Part shown: positions 1 through 11,161 of the stretch, one piece after another
Numbering within the stretch: the stretch's first letter is position 1
How the letters are laid out: each line of letters starts with the position of its first letter
Assembly (NCBI GenBank): GCA_031772625.1
Contig: CM062818.1
Span: 1,682,492,167 to 1,682,556,166, forward strand
Reading direction: 5' to 3'
Source of the DNA: Pinus tabuliformis
Taxonomy: Eukaryota > Streptophyta > Pinopsida > Pinales > Pinaceae
DNA: 64,000 bases
The notes under the pieces: generated by a model
Database searches by the model: none
Told to the model about the DNA's origin: nothing
The model's input: the letters and a program-made list of their open reading frames with translations, nothing else
Program-made: the position numbers and the translations under genes

Positions 1-99
1 CAGGTTAAAACAACAAAAATAACATAGAATGACTAAAACCCTAAACCCTTAAAAAAATGCTCAAAAAAATGCCATAAAATGCCATAGAAAGTTCACAAA

Positions 100-883
100 A
101 TATTCTGTTAGAGATGCTTGTGTTGAAAAACACAGAGTAATAGCTGGTAGGATTAAAAATCCTACCGGTTATAGGCCATGGATGGTTGCCGACCTCCCCC
201 ACCTTCCCCAGAGCTCGCCAGACCTTCTCCACACCTGCAACGTCCTTTTCCACACCTGCAACAGGAAGAAAAAAGCCATTAGAGATAAGAAAAACAACAA
301 AAACAACAGTGCGAAACAGAAAAATCCTATGTTACCTCAAGCTCAGTAGAATGGCGATCGACTCCTCCCCAAACAACAAAATCGCCCAATAAGACCACCA
401 CCAGAGAAATGCTAAACAACCGACATTCCATGTTAAACAACTTGCATTCCAGAACGACCAAGAAATCCAGGCGGAAAAGCACAAGAAAAGCAGAACCGCT
501 GTCCCAGCCAAAAACCCTGAAACTCCATCAAACCTTCGCACTAGCACACGAATAAACGACTCTGCGCGCAGGTACACAAACCCTGTCAACCGAACAAAGC
601 ATTCCCCCAGCACACGAATAAACCACCATGCGCGCAGGTTATAGGGCCGTCCCGCGCCATCTTCGGCGGGGGGCTTCGCCCAACAACCGGCCCCGAGCAG
701 AAAGACAAAGGGAAAATGGAACATCGCAGAAATGAGCCCAGACCAACCTTTGAAATGGCACGAAGGAGGATTTTTATGCAGCGAGGTGATAGCCCACACA
801 TGGAGCTCCACGGTGGACAGGTGTCGTACCGGAGCCATGTGGGTTGACGCGTGGTAAAGTGACGTGGCGGGGAGGGCGCACAT
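100..883 (-). other. Possible 5' end of a gene or LINE with one intron
   Basis: I do not recognise a product. On the minus strand an open stretch runs from 883 to 336 (183 codons, Trp-rich, no known motif). It meets a convincing intron at 335-256: donor GAG/GTAAC, a T-rich body, a CTAAT-like branch site and acceptor TTGCAG/GTGTGG. The acceptor sequence TTGCAGGTGTGG occurs twice about 20 bases apart, so two 3' splice sites are possible. A second open stretch continues from 253 to 41. A TATA-like CATAAAAAT lies near 770 on the minus strand. The block is richer in G+C and CpG than its surroundings and stops near 900, where AT-rich DNA begins. It could be the first exons of a real gene continuing off the window, a captured gene fragment, or a LINE leader. 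The intron is the best-supported part; coding status is uncertain. Confidence 0.35.
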
Positions 884-899
884 GTATTGGCGACCCTCC

Positions 900-1440
900 C
901 CTACATGTTAGACCTGAAAAAACATTCGTTTCCAAACGAAAATAGTTTAATTGTTAATTGTCCACATAAAAGTATTTAATAAAAGCAAAGTAGATTCCGC
1001 AAATGTTAATTTATGACTAACGAAAAAAAGCAGGTAAACTTAATAAATACAAAATGAGATCTGGATGTAAATGATGATAATTAAATTTTGTTGCAAACAC
1101 GATAATAAGATGTAGTACATAAAAAAAATAGTAATCAACTGAAAATAAATATAACAAGAATAAATAAATTATTTTTTATTGAAAATAAGTTAAAATGTCT
1201 AATATATTAAAATTTATATCAATATGTCTAATTTATAATATTGAATTTATATTAATATGTCCAATTTTTAATATGTAAAAATTGATTGATAAACATTTAC
1301 ATGTTACATGTAAGAGATATTGCAGTTATAGTTTTTGGTCTAGTTTTATAAGTCAGTTGTTCAGTTTAGAGGATGTATAGGTGTAGTTTAGTTTTAGTTT
1401 AGAAATGAAGTATAGTGGTAATGTAAGACTGCTAATGTCT
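900..1440. other. AT-rich intergenic spacer
   Basis: Low-complexity A/T-rich sequence with many short repeats of the TTAATAT type and no open frame or motif I can support. Confidence 0.6.
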
Positions 1441-1446
1441 ACGAAG

Positions 1447-1535
1447 GCATACATACGCTACCCCCCTCTGGTTTTGAACCTGTGACCTCTTAGGAGGAAA
1501 CACATGCTCTTAACCATTAGGCCCACTCAAGCTGT
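1447..1535 (-). repeat. tRNA-like unit, probable SINE head
   Basis: Read on the minus strand, 1519-1503 gives TAATGGTTAAGAGCATG, close to a pol III A box, and 1480-1470 gives GGTTCAAAACC, close to a B box. The spacing is that of a tRNA gene. The anticodon-arm region reads CCTCCTAAGAGG. I cannot close a proper acceptor stem, so this is more likely a tRNA-derived SINE head or tRNA pseudogene than a working tRNA. Sequence downstream on the minus strand (1446-1330) could be the SINE body; no clear tail was found. Confidence 0.45.
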
Positions 1536-1684
1536 AAATTAAAACATTTTGACTTAGTGAGATTACATAAAAATAGAAATTAAACTAAAAAAATAAAATT
1601 AATAATTAAACCAACCTAGATCTATCTTAACTTTGAATCTATCTCTGGAGGTGCAAACCTTTCTTCACTCAGAGAAGACATTTG

Positions 1685-2802
1685 TGTAGAATTTTCTCTA
1701 CAAATCAGCTAGCTCACTAATATCATGTAGAAATTTCACCTACAGATCAAACTGATATATGCAATGTACTAAAGCGTAATACTAGATCTACATCTACCAT
1801 AAACTTTGTGGAAGTTAATCAACCATGAGCAACATCAAGCATGAACACATATAACTGATAAGAAGGAATCAATCATACATAACATAGAATATATCACTGG
1901 GGAAAGGACCAGCATAAAACCCCAACATTGTATCATCAATCAAGTGGAAATCCTCAACAACATACAAAAAGAATCAGCTCAAAAGCTATCCTGCTCTCTC
2001 TGTACTCTGATGATGTAGATCATAGACTCCCTAGGCCTCAATATATAGGCCACAAGTCCTCCAATCCCTTATTTCCTTGCGCAATTTTGAGTGGGGTCCA
2101 ATTACAAAACATATGTGAATTGGCCCTAGATCATACATGCTGTCAACCTCAGGTCCAACTACGCAATCCTTGAGGACACTAGTTCCTCCTGCATGCAAGG
2201 AATATTCACTAGGAAGATCCAAGCAACTGATAGTACATTGTCCCTCATCTGAATTTTAGTTGGGTCTCTATCTAAACTGACATGCATCAGTTATCCATGA
2301 GAGAATACTCAGTTATCTGAAAAAGCAGTAGTCACATGCATGCAAGCATTAATTAACTGTATCTCATTAATTTAACAACTTGTTAAATTAATCTAGCTGA
2401 ACTTGACTAAGTCAACTGATCCTCTCAATATAGAACTCATCCTTAATTCCTCAATCAGTGGAGCAAATCAATGACACATTCCCCAATCAGTGGAGAAATA
2501 ATTGCATGTTCTCACAAAGACTTCAAGTTTGCTTTTCCTTAACTAATTAACTCATGGAGAATTAATTAATTAATATTTCAAATTGCTGGTAAGACCAAAT
2601 TCGAATTTACTTTCTATAGATAGACCAGGGACTGCTATAAATAGGAAGGGACCCAAAAATGCTATTTTTAGAAGATGTTATTTTTAGTAGTTTCACCTCT
2701 CACCCAAGGTGGCCAAACTGCTATTTTTAGAAGTGTTGTTTTTAGTAGTTCCATTTTTAGCACTTTCAAAATTTAGCATTTCTTGTTGCACACTTTTCAA
2801 CA
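1685..2802 (-). repeat. Copia-type LTR A (3' LTR of the array)
   Basis: A 1118-bp LTR bounded by TG and CA, starting TGTAGAATTTTC and ending TTTTCAACA on the plus strand. It matches LTR B and LTR C nearly base for base. The element is transcribed on the minus strand, shown by the primer-binding sites next to B and C, so this is the 3' LTR of the leftmost unit. The purine tract GAGAGGGAG abuts it on the minus strand at 2811-2803. The first bases form a small palindrome (TGTAGA...TCTACA). Confidence 0.85.
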
Positions 2803-2932
2803 CTCCCTCTCAACAAGAAAGGTTTCCTCTCGAACCCGATCCTGTAACTCTGGAATGTTCTGCATGCAACACATCTACCAAGTGTGGTTGCTCCAGCAAC
2901 ACTTGGAACAAAAAAACTTCCAACTGACCACT

Positions 2933-4950
2933 TGGTGAGCTCCAGTATTGTAGCAATAATGCTACAACTCCTGGGGCTTCCTGTCTCTTAATTTTATCAA
3001 CCCGGTAGTTCGTACAAACTTGGAAGCGGCGGTGCTATATGCACAAGTACTAGCTCTTGTCGCAGCTGTCACTTGGTCAGCTGGCACAAGTCCGCTAGGG
3101 CTCAAGCCAACTTCTATAGGCTCTCAGAAGAAGCTTGCTAATTGATGGACGAAAGCTAATCTCAAAGGAAAGCTACTTTAATTGACAAAAATGAACTGAA
3201 AGAAAATCAAAGCATGTAAACCTAGGAAACCCTAATTTAACTAGTCTGACCTCTATAGTGCAAGGAATGTAAATGCAACTTCTACCAATGCTGTCATTAC
3301 CTCTAATAAGTGAGAATGCATGGATCTACACTACTTGCATCATGAAAGTTATGTTTTTGTATTTTTCCTTTAAGTGTGTGGAATGATGGTGATCTTGTGC
3401 TAACTAGGGTTTGGTTGTGCAGATGGGATGGAGAAGGAAGGAAAGCGTGGGATAGGTTGGGGAGGCTAGGAGAGGTTCCTAGGGATCCTTAGCATCCATC
3501 CACAGAGGTTCCTCGCATTCAGATGCTCAGCAACCAAGAGAGTGGCCTTCTACAGGATGGTTGTGGAGGATCCTACAGGATACTCTGTTTTCTACAAGAT
3601 AGTCCTGTAGGTCTTCTACAAGATGTTTACGAATTGGATTTTTGAGGATGGATGGTTGATGGAAGATGCATGGATGGTTATGGAGGTAGGATGGGGGTCT
3701 GAAGTGACCTAGGAACTGATGGATGGAGTGATGAGATGATAGGTGGAAGGCTGACTTGGCTTGAAGGTAGTTGAGACAACAATGGGGAAGAAGGTAAGGT
3801 TACTTGGCAAAAGAGAAGATGGGAGATGAGGGAACAGACTTGGGGATGGAGTAGCTGATCTGAATGAGGCTCAAATGAACGAGGAGGTGATGAAGGTGAT
3901 AGAGATGCCCTGCACAATGCTTATTCAAACAAATCAATGAATTCTTGCAAACAAACCAAGTCCTAGCTACCTTAATCTAATTGTCAATGAAATAAATGAA
4001 CAACAGCTTTGTTTGGAAAGAGAACCATGTACTTCACGTGAGAAAGAGCATTCCAAAAGATCTAAATGCATAACAAACTCCTACCAATCGATTCTAAGCA
4101 TAAAAAGCTACGTTACCCATCAAAACCAACTACCATAACAAAGCAAGATCTAAAGAGCAGATTTTTATTATGAGAATGCAGCAAAGACACATAAATATAA
4201 ACAAGGGAGGTACTGGGCACTTGAGATGGGCCCAACCCCAAGAACTACAGCCTCCCAAGAGAGATTTAGAGCTGGTGCAAAGCTGGATCCATCTTTATTA
4301 ATCAAGAAATGAAAAGTACATCAAAACTGTCCATAAGGAGAGCTTGAGCATGAGCTGAAAGCAAAGCTAGTCTATTGCATAAAAATCGAATTACAAAATG
4401 GCTAACTAATGGCTAAAACAAAATGACTAACTAGCTAAACGAATTGACTACCAACTAGCTACAAAATGACCACCCACTAGCTAACCAAAATGAGGCCCCA
4501 AGCCCTCTTATTTATACAATTTGAGGACCCAACAGTCCTCCTAAAAGTTAGGGACTTGGCTGCCCAAGACTTGGAGTTAACAGCAGTCCAACTTGACTTG
4601 CTTGGCTGCCCTTGTGCTCATTAATTTGGTGGCCTTTGAACTCCGAGCTGATGGTGGAGAATTCGAGGTAAGGGTCCATAAATGAGGGGGACACCTTCCT
4701 ACAAATCCTCTAGCTTGTTCTCCCACGAATTTGGCTGCCAAGTGCTCATTAAGACCTTCAATTTTGTCTCCAAGTTGACCAACAAGGCTACACAAAGCAC
4801 CCATTAGACTTGTTGGCATAATGACTAACCAAATTCACTCTATTAACATAAAAATAATCAAAAACATGCAATAAACAAATGAGAATGGTGGACTAAGTCA
4901 AATTAGGAGGTTGAATGAGCCCAAATATTGTACATTTTTGGGGCTCATCA
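2933..4950. mobile_element. Probable solo LTR inserted in the copia internal region
   Basis: The second internal region reads uninterrupted through GACCACTCTGTTGGG. In the first, the same sequence is broken after CCACT and resumes at TCACT. The 2018-bp insert begins TGGTGAGCTCC and ends GGGCTCATCA, so it has TG...CA ends and a 5-bp target duplication (2928-2932 CCACT, 4951-4955 TCACT, one mismatch). It has no long open frame. The 12-bp ends are also weakly inverted, so a DNA transposon is a less likely alternative. T-rich TTTATTAATC near 4290 may be a minus-strand polyadenylation region. Confidence 0.65.
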
Positions 4951-5301
4951 TCACTCTGTTGGGCTAGAAACATACTTTGATGTTGAAGCTCTACCTGCTA
5001 CTGACAAGTGCTCCCTCTCTGACCTCTACGCTACTGCAACATTTCTATGCATCTCACATTGTTGCACCCTTCTCTATGCTACCCTGCACTGTGCAACACA
5101 CTTGTGCCTCTCACATTGTTGCAGCCTACATGCTCTGTGTTGTCCTGGGATTCCCTGCACTGTAGCTCTCTCTGCCGCTCCATCTGCATCTATCTCTACC
5201 CAATCAGTCAATTCCTGCTACTCCACATTAGGGCTCCCATAGCAAGGTCTCGTCCAAGAGGTTCGGTACCTCAAGGATCTTGCCCCTCCTCCTTGGGATG
5301 A

Positions 5302-6416
5302 TCACTCTATATTGCCCCACCTCCTACCTGGAGGTATGGCTGCATGTGATCCCTCTGCCCACCTAGCTCGAAGTTTCCCCCTACTGGAGGTCTCTGCATG
5401 AGTAGAGGTCTCTACTCGATCTCCTCTCAGTTTCCCTTGTTGTGGCTGCTCCACAACCACCTGAAGCTGCTGCACCAATCGTGACTCCTCCATAATCATC
5501 TGAGACTTCTTCTGGTGTTGCATGTTGAGAGGTAATATACCCTCCCTCTCAACCACCAAGTCTCCATCAGTTGCCTTGCTGCTCAAGGCTTTGCATGAGT
5601 CTTGAACCTCAAGAGCATACAGGTTCTTGACCGGTGAACCGATCTGCTTCACCTGTCTAGTGATGATGTGTCTAATGAAAACCTTTCCCTTACTAAAGAC
5701 TACATCATAGCCTCTTTCGATTTGTCAATCTTCTTCCCGCCATTGGAAGAACTAGATTCGGAAAGAGAAACCTTCTCCTTCCCCTTCTTTGCCTTACTTG
5801 CTAAGACACATTTCTCCTCATCCTCCATGGATGAAGAACCATCTCTGGTGCTCCGTCTGATCTCCTCTTACATCAAATCCAACCATAGTCGTTCCCAATC
5901 TGGCAGTTTCTCCCTTCCATTAACCGAGTCCTGGTAGCTATGCCAGATCTTAGGAAGGCCAAGGAGTGCTAGACTCACCATATCATCATCAACTCTCACG
6001 ACCCCTACACTTGCAAGCTCATCCCTGCATGTGATGAGCTTGGTCAGATACATAGAGATCGTCTCATCCTTTTCACACTTGATCTTTCGAAGTTTGTCCT
6101 TCAATGCCAGCTTCCTCTGATCACTACTATTCTGATATAAATCTTTCAATGTTTTCCACATTGCAAACGGAGTCTCCTTCCCATGGAGGCTCGAGACAAT
6201 ATGATCTCGCACTCCCTCCAAGAGAATTCTCCTAGCTCTAGGCACACACTTCTTCCATTCCGCCATTTGAGTAGCATCAGTAGGCTTAGGGACTTCTTGA
6301 TCAATGAAGTCCTTAAGGTCGTTATCTTCCAATACTGCCTCCATGCGATCCTTCCAAGCTATATAGTTTGAGATGCCATCAAGGGCATACTCAAGCCTCA
6401 AACCATAGAACACCAT
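5302..6416 (-). pseudogene. Copia gag pseudogene, internally deleted
   Basis: Minus strand. From 6416 the frame encodes the copia gag polypeptide (UBN2/RVT-gag type), with the family hallmark SNYIAWKDRMEAVLED at the N terminus and a MYLTKLITCRDELASVG segment. A stop at 5868 replaces a glutamine codon. Downstream the frame continues weakly to about 5720 and then jumps directly to the post-protease segment (5652-5302, KNLYALEVQDSCKAL). Alignment with the sister copy at 8445-9650 shows that the CCHC knuckle and the DSGA protease were removed by a deletion of about 405 bp, with the junction near 5715. Structural protein only; not functional. Confidence 0.8.
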
Positions 6417-6521
6417 CGGTGAAATAGATGTGATAAGAACTTTAGATCTATATCCCGAAGAATAAACTTCGAATTCCTTCTTGTATATTGTTCTTGCTTG
6501 ATCACCCGTGCTCTGATGCCA

Positions 6522-7654
6522 TGTAGAATTTTCTCTACAAATCAGCTAGCTCACTGATATCATGTAGAAATTTCACCTGTAGATCAAACTGATATATGTA
6601 AAGTACTAAAGCATAATACTAGATCTACATCTACCATAAACTTTGCGGAAGCTAATCCACCATGAGCAACATCAAGCATGAACACATATAATTGATAAGA
6701 AGGAATCAATCACACATAACACAGAATATATCACTAGGGAAAGCACCAGCATAAAACCCCAACATTGTATTATCAATCAAGTGGGAATCCTCAACAACAT
6801 ACAAAAAGAATCAGCTCAAAAGCTATCTTGCTCTCTCTATACTCTGATGATGTAGATCATAGACTCCCTAGGCCTCAATATATAGGCCACAAGTCCTCCA
6901 ATCCCCTATTTCCTTGCACAATTTTGATTGGGGTCCAATTACAAAACATATGTGAATTGGCCCCAGATCATACCCGCTGTCAACCTCAAGTCCAACTACG
7001 CAATCCTTGAGGACACTAGTTCCTCCTGCATGCAAGGAATATTCACTAGGAAGATCCAAGCATCTAATAGTACATTGTCCCTCATCTGATCTCCACTAGG
7101 TCTTTGTCTGAACTAACATGCATCAGTTATCCATGAGAGAATACTCAGTTATCTGAAAAAGCAGTAGTCACATGCATGCAAGCATTAACTAACTGTATCT
7201 CATTAATTTAACAACTTGTTAAATTAATTTAACTGAACTTGACTAAGTCAACTGATCCTCCCAATATAGTACTCATCCTTAATTCCTCAATCAATGGAGA
7301 AAATTCATGACACATTCCCCAATGAGTGGAGAAATAATTGCATGTTCTCATAAAGACTTCAAGTTTGTTTTTCCTTAACTAATTAACTCATGGAGAATTA
7401 ATTAATTAATATTCCAAACTACTGGTAAGACCAAATTCGAATCTACTTCCTATAGATAGCCCAGGGACTGCTATAAATAGGAAGGGACTCAGAAATGCTA
7501 TTTTTAGAAGATGTTATTTTTAGCAGTTTCACCTCTCACCCAAGGTGGCCAAAATGCTCATTGGCCAAACTGCTATTTTTAGAAGTGTTATTTTTAGCAG
7601 TTCTATTTTTAGCACTTTCTAAATTTAGCATTTCTTGTTGCACACTTTTCAACA
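6522..7654 (-). repeat. Copia-type LTR B, shared by both units
   Basis: A 1133-bp LTR with TG...CA ends, nearly identical to LTR A and LTR C. It is the 5' LTR of the left unit (primer-binding site at 6521-6505) and the 3' LTR of the right unit (purine tract at 7663-7655). A single LTR serving two internal regions is the signature of recombination between LTRs of tandem or sister copies. Confidence 0.85.
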
Positions 7655-8444
7655 CTCCCTCTCAACAAGAAAGGCTTCCTCTCGAACCCGATCTTGTAAC
7701 TCTGGAATGTTTTGCATGCAACACATCTACCAAGTGCGGTTGCTCCAGCAACACTTGGAACAAAAAAACTCCCAACTGACCACTCTGTTGGGCTAGAAAC
7801 ATACTTTGATGTTGAAGCTCTACCTGTTGCTGACAAGTGCTCCCTCTCTGACCTCTGCGCTACTGCAACATCTCCATGCATCTCACATCGTTGCACCCTT
7901 CTCTGTGCTACCCTGCACTGTGCAACACACTTGTGCCTCTCGCATTACTGCTGCCTGTATGCTCTGCGCTGCCTTGGGATTCCCTGCCTGTAGCTCTGTC
8001 TACCGCTCTAGCCGCATCTATCTCTAGCCAATCAGTCAGTTCCTGCTACTCCACATCGGGGCTCTCGTAGCAAGGTCTCATCCAAGAGGTTGGGTACCTC
8101 AAGGATACTGCCCCTCCTCCTTGGGATGATCACTCTATATCACCCCACCTCCTACCTGGAGGTATGGTTGCATGTGATCCCTCTACCCACTTGGCTCAAA
8201 GTTTCCCCCTACTGGAGGTCTCTGCATGAGTCGATGTCTCTACTCGATCTCCTCTCAGTTTCCCTTGTTGTGGCTGCTCCACAACCACCTGAAGCTACTG
8301 CACCAATCGTGGCTCCTCCATAATCGTCTGAGACTTCTTCTGGTGCTGCATGTTGAGAGGTAATATACCCTCCCTCTCAACCACCAAGTCTCCATTAGTT
8401 ACCTTGCTGCTCAAGGCTTTGCATGAATTTTGAACCTCAAGAGG

Positions 8445-9650
8445 CTACAGGTTCTTGACCCGTGAACCGATTTGCTTCACCTGTCTAGTGATGATGTGTC
8501 TAAGGAAAACCTTTCCCTTACTAAAGACTACATCATAGCCTCTGTCTTCTAGCATCACAATCGACACCAAGTTTCTCTTTAGTCCTGGTACATACTTGAC
8601 ATCGGTCAAGGTAAGGCGAGCTCCATGCTCCCTCTGAAAAATAACCATGCCTACACCTGAGACACTATACTTCTCATCATTACCCATTGCCATGAATATC
8701 TGGAGATCTTTCTCCTCCAAAGTACTGAACAAACTCTTGTCGCCGGTCATGTGGAAAGAAGCTCCACTGTCAAGAAACCAACCACTTCCCACCATGGATG
8801 AAACCATGCATGCGAAGAGTGTGAAATCCAACTCAAACTGTGAAGCAAGTGCCTCACTTTCAGATCCTTCCCCGGATCCCTTCTCGGATTTCCTCTATGG
8901 ACAATTTGCAGCATAATGGCCCACCTCATGACAACGAAAGCATCACACTTTCGATTTGTCAACCTTCTTCCCACCATTGGAAGAATTGGATTCAGAAAGA
9001 GAAACCTTCTCCTTCCCCTTCTTTGCCTTACTCGCTAAGGCACATTTCTCCTCATCCTCCATGGATGAAGAACCGTCTCTGGTGCTCCGTCTGATCTCCT
9101 CTTGCATCAAATCTAACCATAGTCATTCCCAATCTGGCAGTTTCTCCCTTCCATTAACCGAGTCCTGGTAGCTATGCCAGCTCTTAGGAAGGCCAAGGAG
9201 TGCTAGACTCACCATATCATCATCAGCTCTCACGACCCATACACTTGCAAGCTCATCCCTGCATGTGATGAGCTTGGTCAGATACATAGAGATCGTCTCA
9301 TCCTTTTCACACTTGATCTTTCGAAGTTTGTCCTTCAGTGCCAGCTTCCTCTGATCACCGCTATTCTAATATAAATCTTTCAATGTTTTCCACATTGTAA
9401 ATGGAGTCTCCTTCCCATGGAGGCTCGAGACAATGTGATCTCGCACTCTCTCCAAGAGAATTCTCCTAGCTCTAGCCACACACTTCTTCCATTCCGCCAG
9501 TTGAGTAGCATCAGTAGGCTTAGGGACTTCTTGATCAATGAAGTCCTAAAGGCCGTTATCTTCCAATACTGCCTCCATGCGATCCTTCCAAGCTATATAG
9601 TTTGAGCTGCCATCAAGGGCATACTCAAACCTCAAACCATAGAACGCCAT
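8445..9650 (-). pseudogene. Copia gag-protease pseudogene
   Basis: Minus strand, start chosen at the ATG at 9650 just after the primer-binding site. Order: gag polypeptide from 9650, interrupted by stops near 9546 and 9368; CCHC knuckle region near 8925-8880, where the last cysteine is followed by a stop; then an open stretch 8831-8445 with the copia retropepsin motif FLDSGASFHMT and the flap-like segment VKYVPGLKRNLVSI. The C-terminal tail after the protease (KNLYAL) is partial. At least three nonsense or frameshift lesions are visible, so the copy is dead. Confidence 0.8.
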
Positions 9651-9736
9651 CGGTGAAATAGATGTGATAAGAACTTGAGATCTATATCTCGAATAATAAA
9701 CTGAATTCCTTTTTATATACTTTTCTTCCTTGATCA

Positions 9737-9753
9737 CCTGTGCTCTGATACCA
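9737..9753 (-). promoter_or_regulatory. Primer-binding site, initiator tRNA-Met type
   Basis: On the minus strand the bases directly after LTR C read TGGTATCAGAGCACAGG, complementary to the 3' end of initiator tRNA-Met, the usual primer of plant copia elements. This fixes the LTR edge at 9754 and the element's direction. Confidence 0.9.
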
Positions 9754-10886
9754 TGTAAAATTTTCTCTACAAATCAGCTAGCTTACCGATATCATGTAGA
9801 AATTTCACCTACAGATCAAACTAATATATGCAATGTACTAAAGCATAATACTAGATTTACATCTACCATAAACTTTGCGGAAGCTAATCAACCATGAGCA
9901 ACATCAAGCATGAACACATATAACTGATAAGAAGGAATCAATCACACATAACACAGAATATATCACTGGGGAAAGCACCAGCATAAAACCCCAACACCGT
10001 ATTATCAATCAAATGGAAATCCTCAACAATGTACAAAAAGAATAAGCTCAAAATCTATCCTGCTCTCTCTGTACTCTGATGATGTAGATCATAGACTCCC
10101 TAGGCTTCAATATATAGGACACAAGTCCTCCAATCCCCTATTTCCTTGCGCAATTTTGATTGGTGTCCAATTACAAAACATATGTGAATTGGCCCCAGAT
10201 CATACCTGCTGTCAACCTCAAGTCCAACTACGCAATCCTTGAGGACACTAGTTCCTCCTGCATGCAAGGAATATTCACTGGGAAGATCCAAGCATTTGAT
10301 AGTACATTGTCCCTCATCTGATCTAAACTGGGTCTCTGTCTGAACTGACATGCATCAGTTATCCATGAGAGAATACTCAGTTATCTGAAAAAGCAGTAGT
10401 CACATGCATGCAAGCATTAACTAACTGTATCTCATTAATTTAACAACTTGTTAAATTAATCTAACTGAACTTGACTAAGTCAACTGATCCTCTCAATATA
10501 GAACTCATCCTTAATTCCTCAATCAGTGGAGCAAATCAATGACACATTCCCCAATCAGTGGAGAAATAATTGCATGTTCTCACAAAGACTTCAATTTTGC
10601 TTTTCCTTAACTAATTAACTCATGGAGAATTAATTAATTAATATTCCAAACTGCTCGTAAGACCAAATTCGAATTTACTTCCTATAGATAGACGAGGGAC
10701 TGCTATAAATAAGAAAAGACCCAGAAATACTATTTTTAGAAGATGTTATTTTTAGTAGTTTCACCACTCACCCAAGGTGGCCAAAATGCTCATTGGCCAA
10801 ACTACTATTTTTAGAAGTGCTATTTTTAGCAGTTCCATTTTTAGCACTTTATAAATTTAGCATTTCTTGTTGCATACTTTTCAACA
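9754..10886 (-). repeat. Copia-type LTR C (5' LTR of the array)
   Basis: A 1133-bp LTR with TG...CA ends. It is the 5' LTR of the right unit. The base following it (GTTTA at 10887) does not match the five bases before LTR A (ATTTG at 1680-1684), so the array as a whole has no target duplication, as expected when the outer LTRs come from different insertions. Confidence 0.85.
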
Positions 10887-11160
10887 GTTTACACCTCATG
10901 AGCGCTTGATATATTCGGAGTTGGATCTAAGCCGGTTAAAAATCAAATATAAAATATTAGATAAGTGATTATATTGGGTTAAGATTGTGATTTCATGTAA
11001 AGTTGTTGTTTATATGTATTGAAAATGGTATATGATATGAAGTTTCAATTTTTTAAAAGAAATTGAAATACAATTACATACATGATCAATCTATATATTT
11101 CTTTTAAAATAAATGAATAGAATTATTTTAGGAGTTAATTATAGTTGTGTTGATATATAA
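10887..11160. other. AT-rich spacer
   Basis: No coding frame or structured repeat seen. Confidence 0.5.
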
Positions 11161-11161
11161 C

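Larger units (their letters stand above)
2803..6521 (-). mobile_element. First internal region of non-autonomous copia array
   Basis: Internal DNA between LTR A and LTR B, minus strand. It holds a primer-binding site at 6521-6505 (TGGCATCAGAGCACGGG, one base off the initiator tRNA-Met complement), a broken gag, a short region after gag and a purine tract at 2811-2803. It carries a 2-kb solo LTR (2933-4950). Compared with the second internal region it lacks about 0.4 kb that encodes the zinc knuckle and protease. No integrase or reverse transcriptase is present. Confidence 0.8.
7655..9753 (-). mobile_element. Second internal region of non-autonomous copia array
   Basis: A 2.1-kb internal region, minus strand: primer-binding site 9753-9737, broken gag-protease, then about 0.7 kb of low coding value and a purine tract at 7663-7655. 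It carries only gag and protease, like the TR-GAG class of plant non-autonomous LTR elements (established class; assignment here is mine). Integrase, reverse transcriptase and RNase H are absent, so mobilisation would need a partner copia element. Confidence 0.8.

Noticed and set aside
36-50. CCCTAAACCCTT, resembling the plant telomere repeat
   Set aside because: Less than two copies, no longer array; chance or a short interstitial match.
332-883. 183-codon minus-strand open frame as a protein gene
   Set aside because: No domain, odd Trp-rich composition; kept only as a possible 5' exon because of the intron.
3678-3917. Pro/Ser-rich 79-codon frame
   Set aside because: Lies inside a solo LTR; composition artefact of a GA/CT-rich stretch.
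4928-5301. Cys/Leu-rich plus-strand frames, also repeated near 7712-8070 and 53655-54144
   Set aside because: They are the antisense or 3' noncoding part of the copia internal region, present in every copy and shifting frame between copies.
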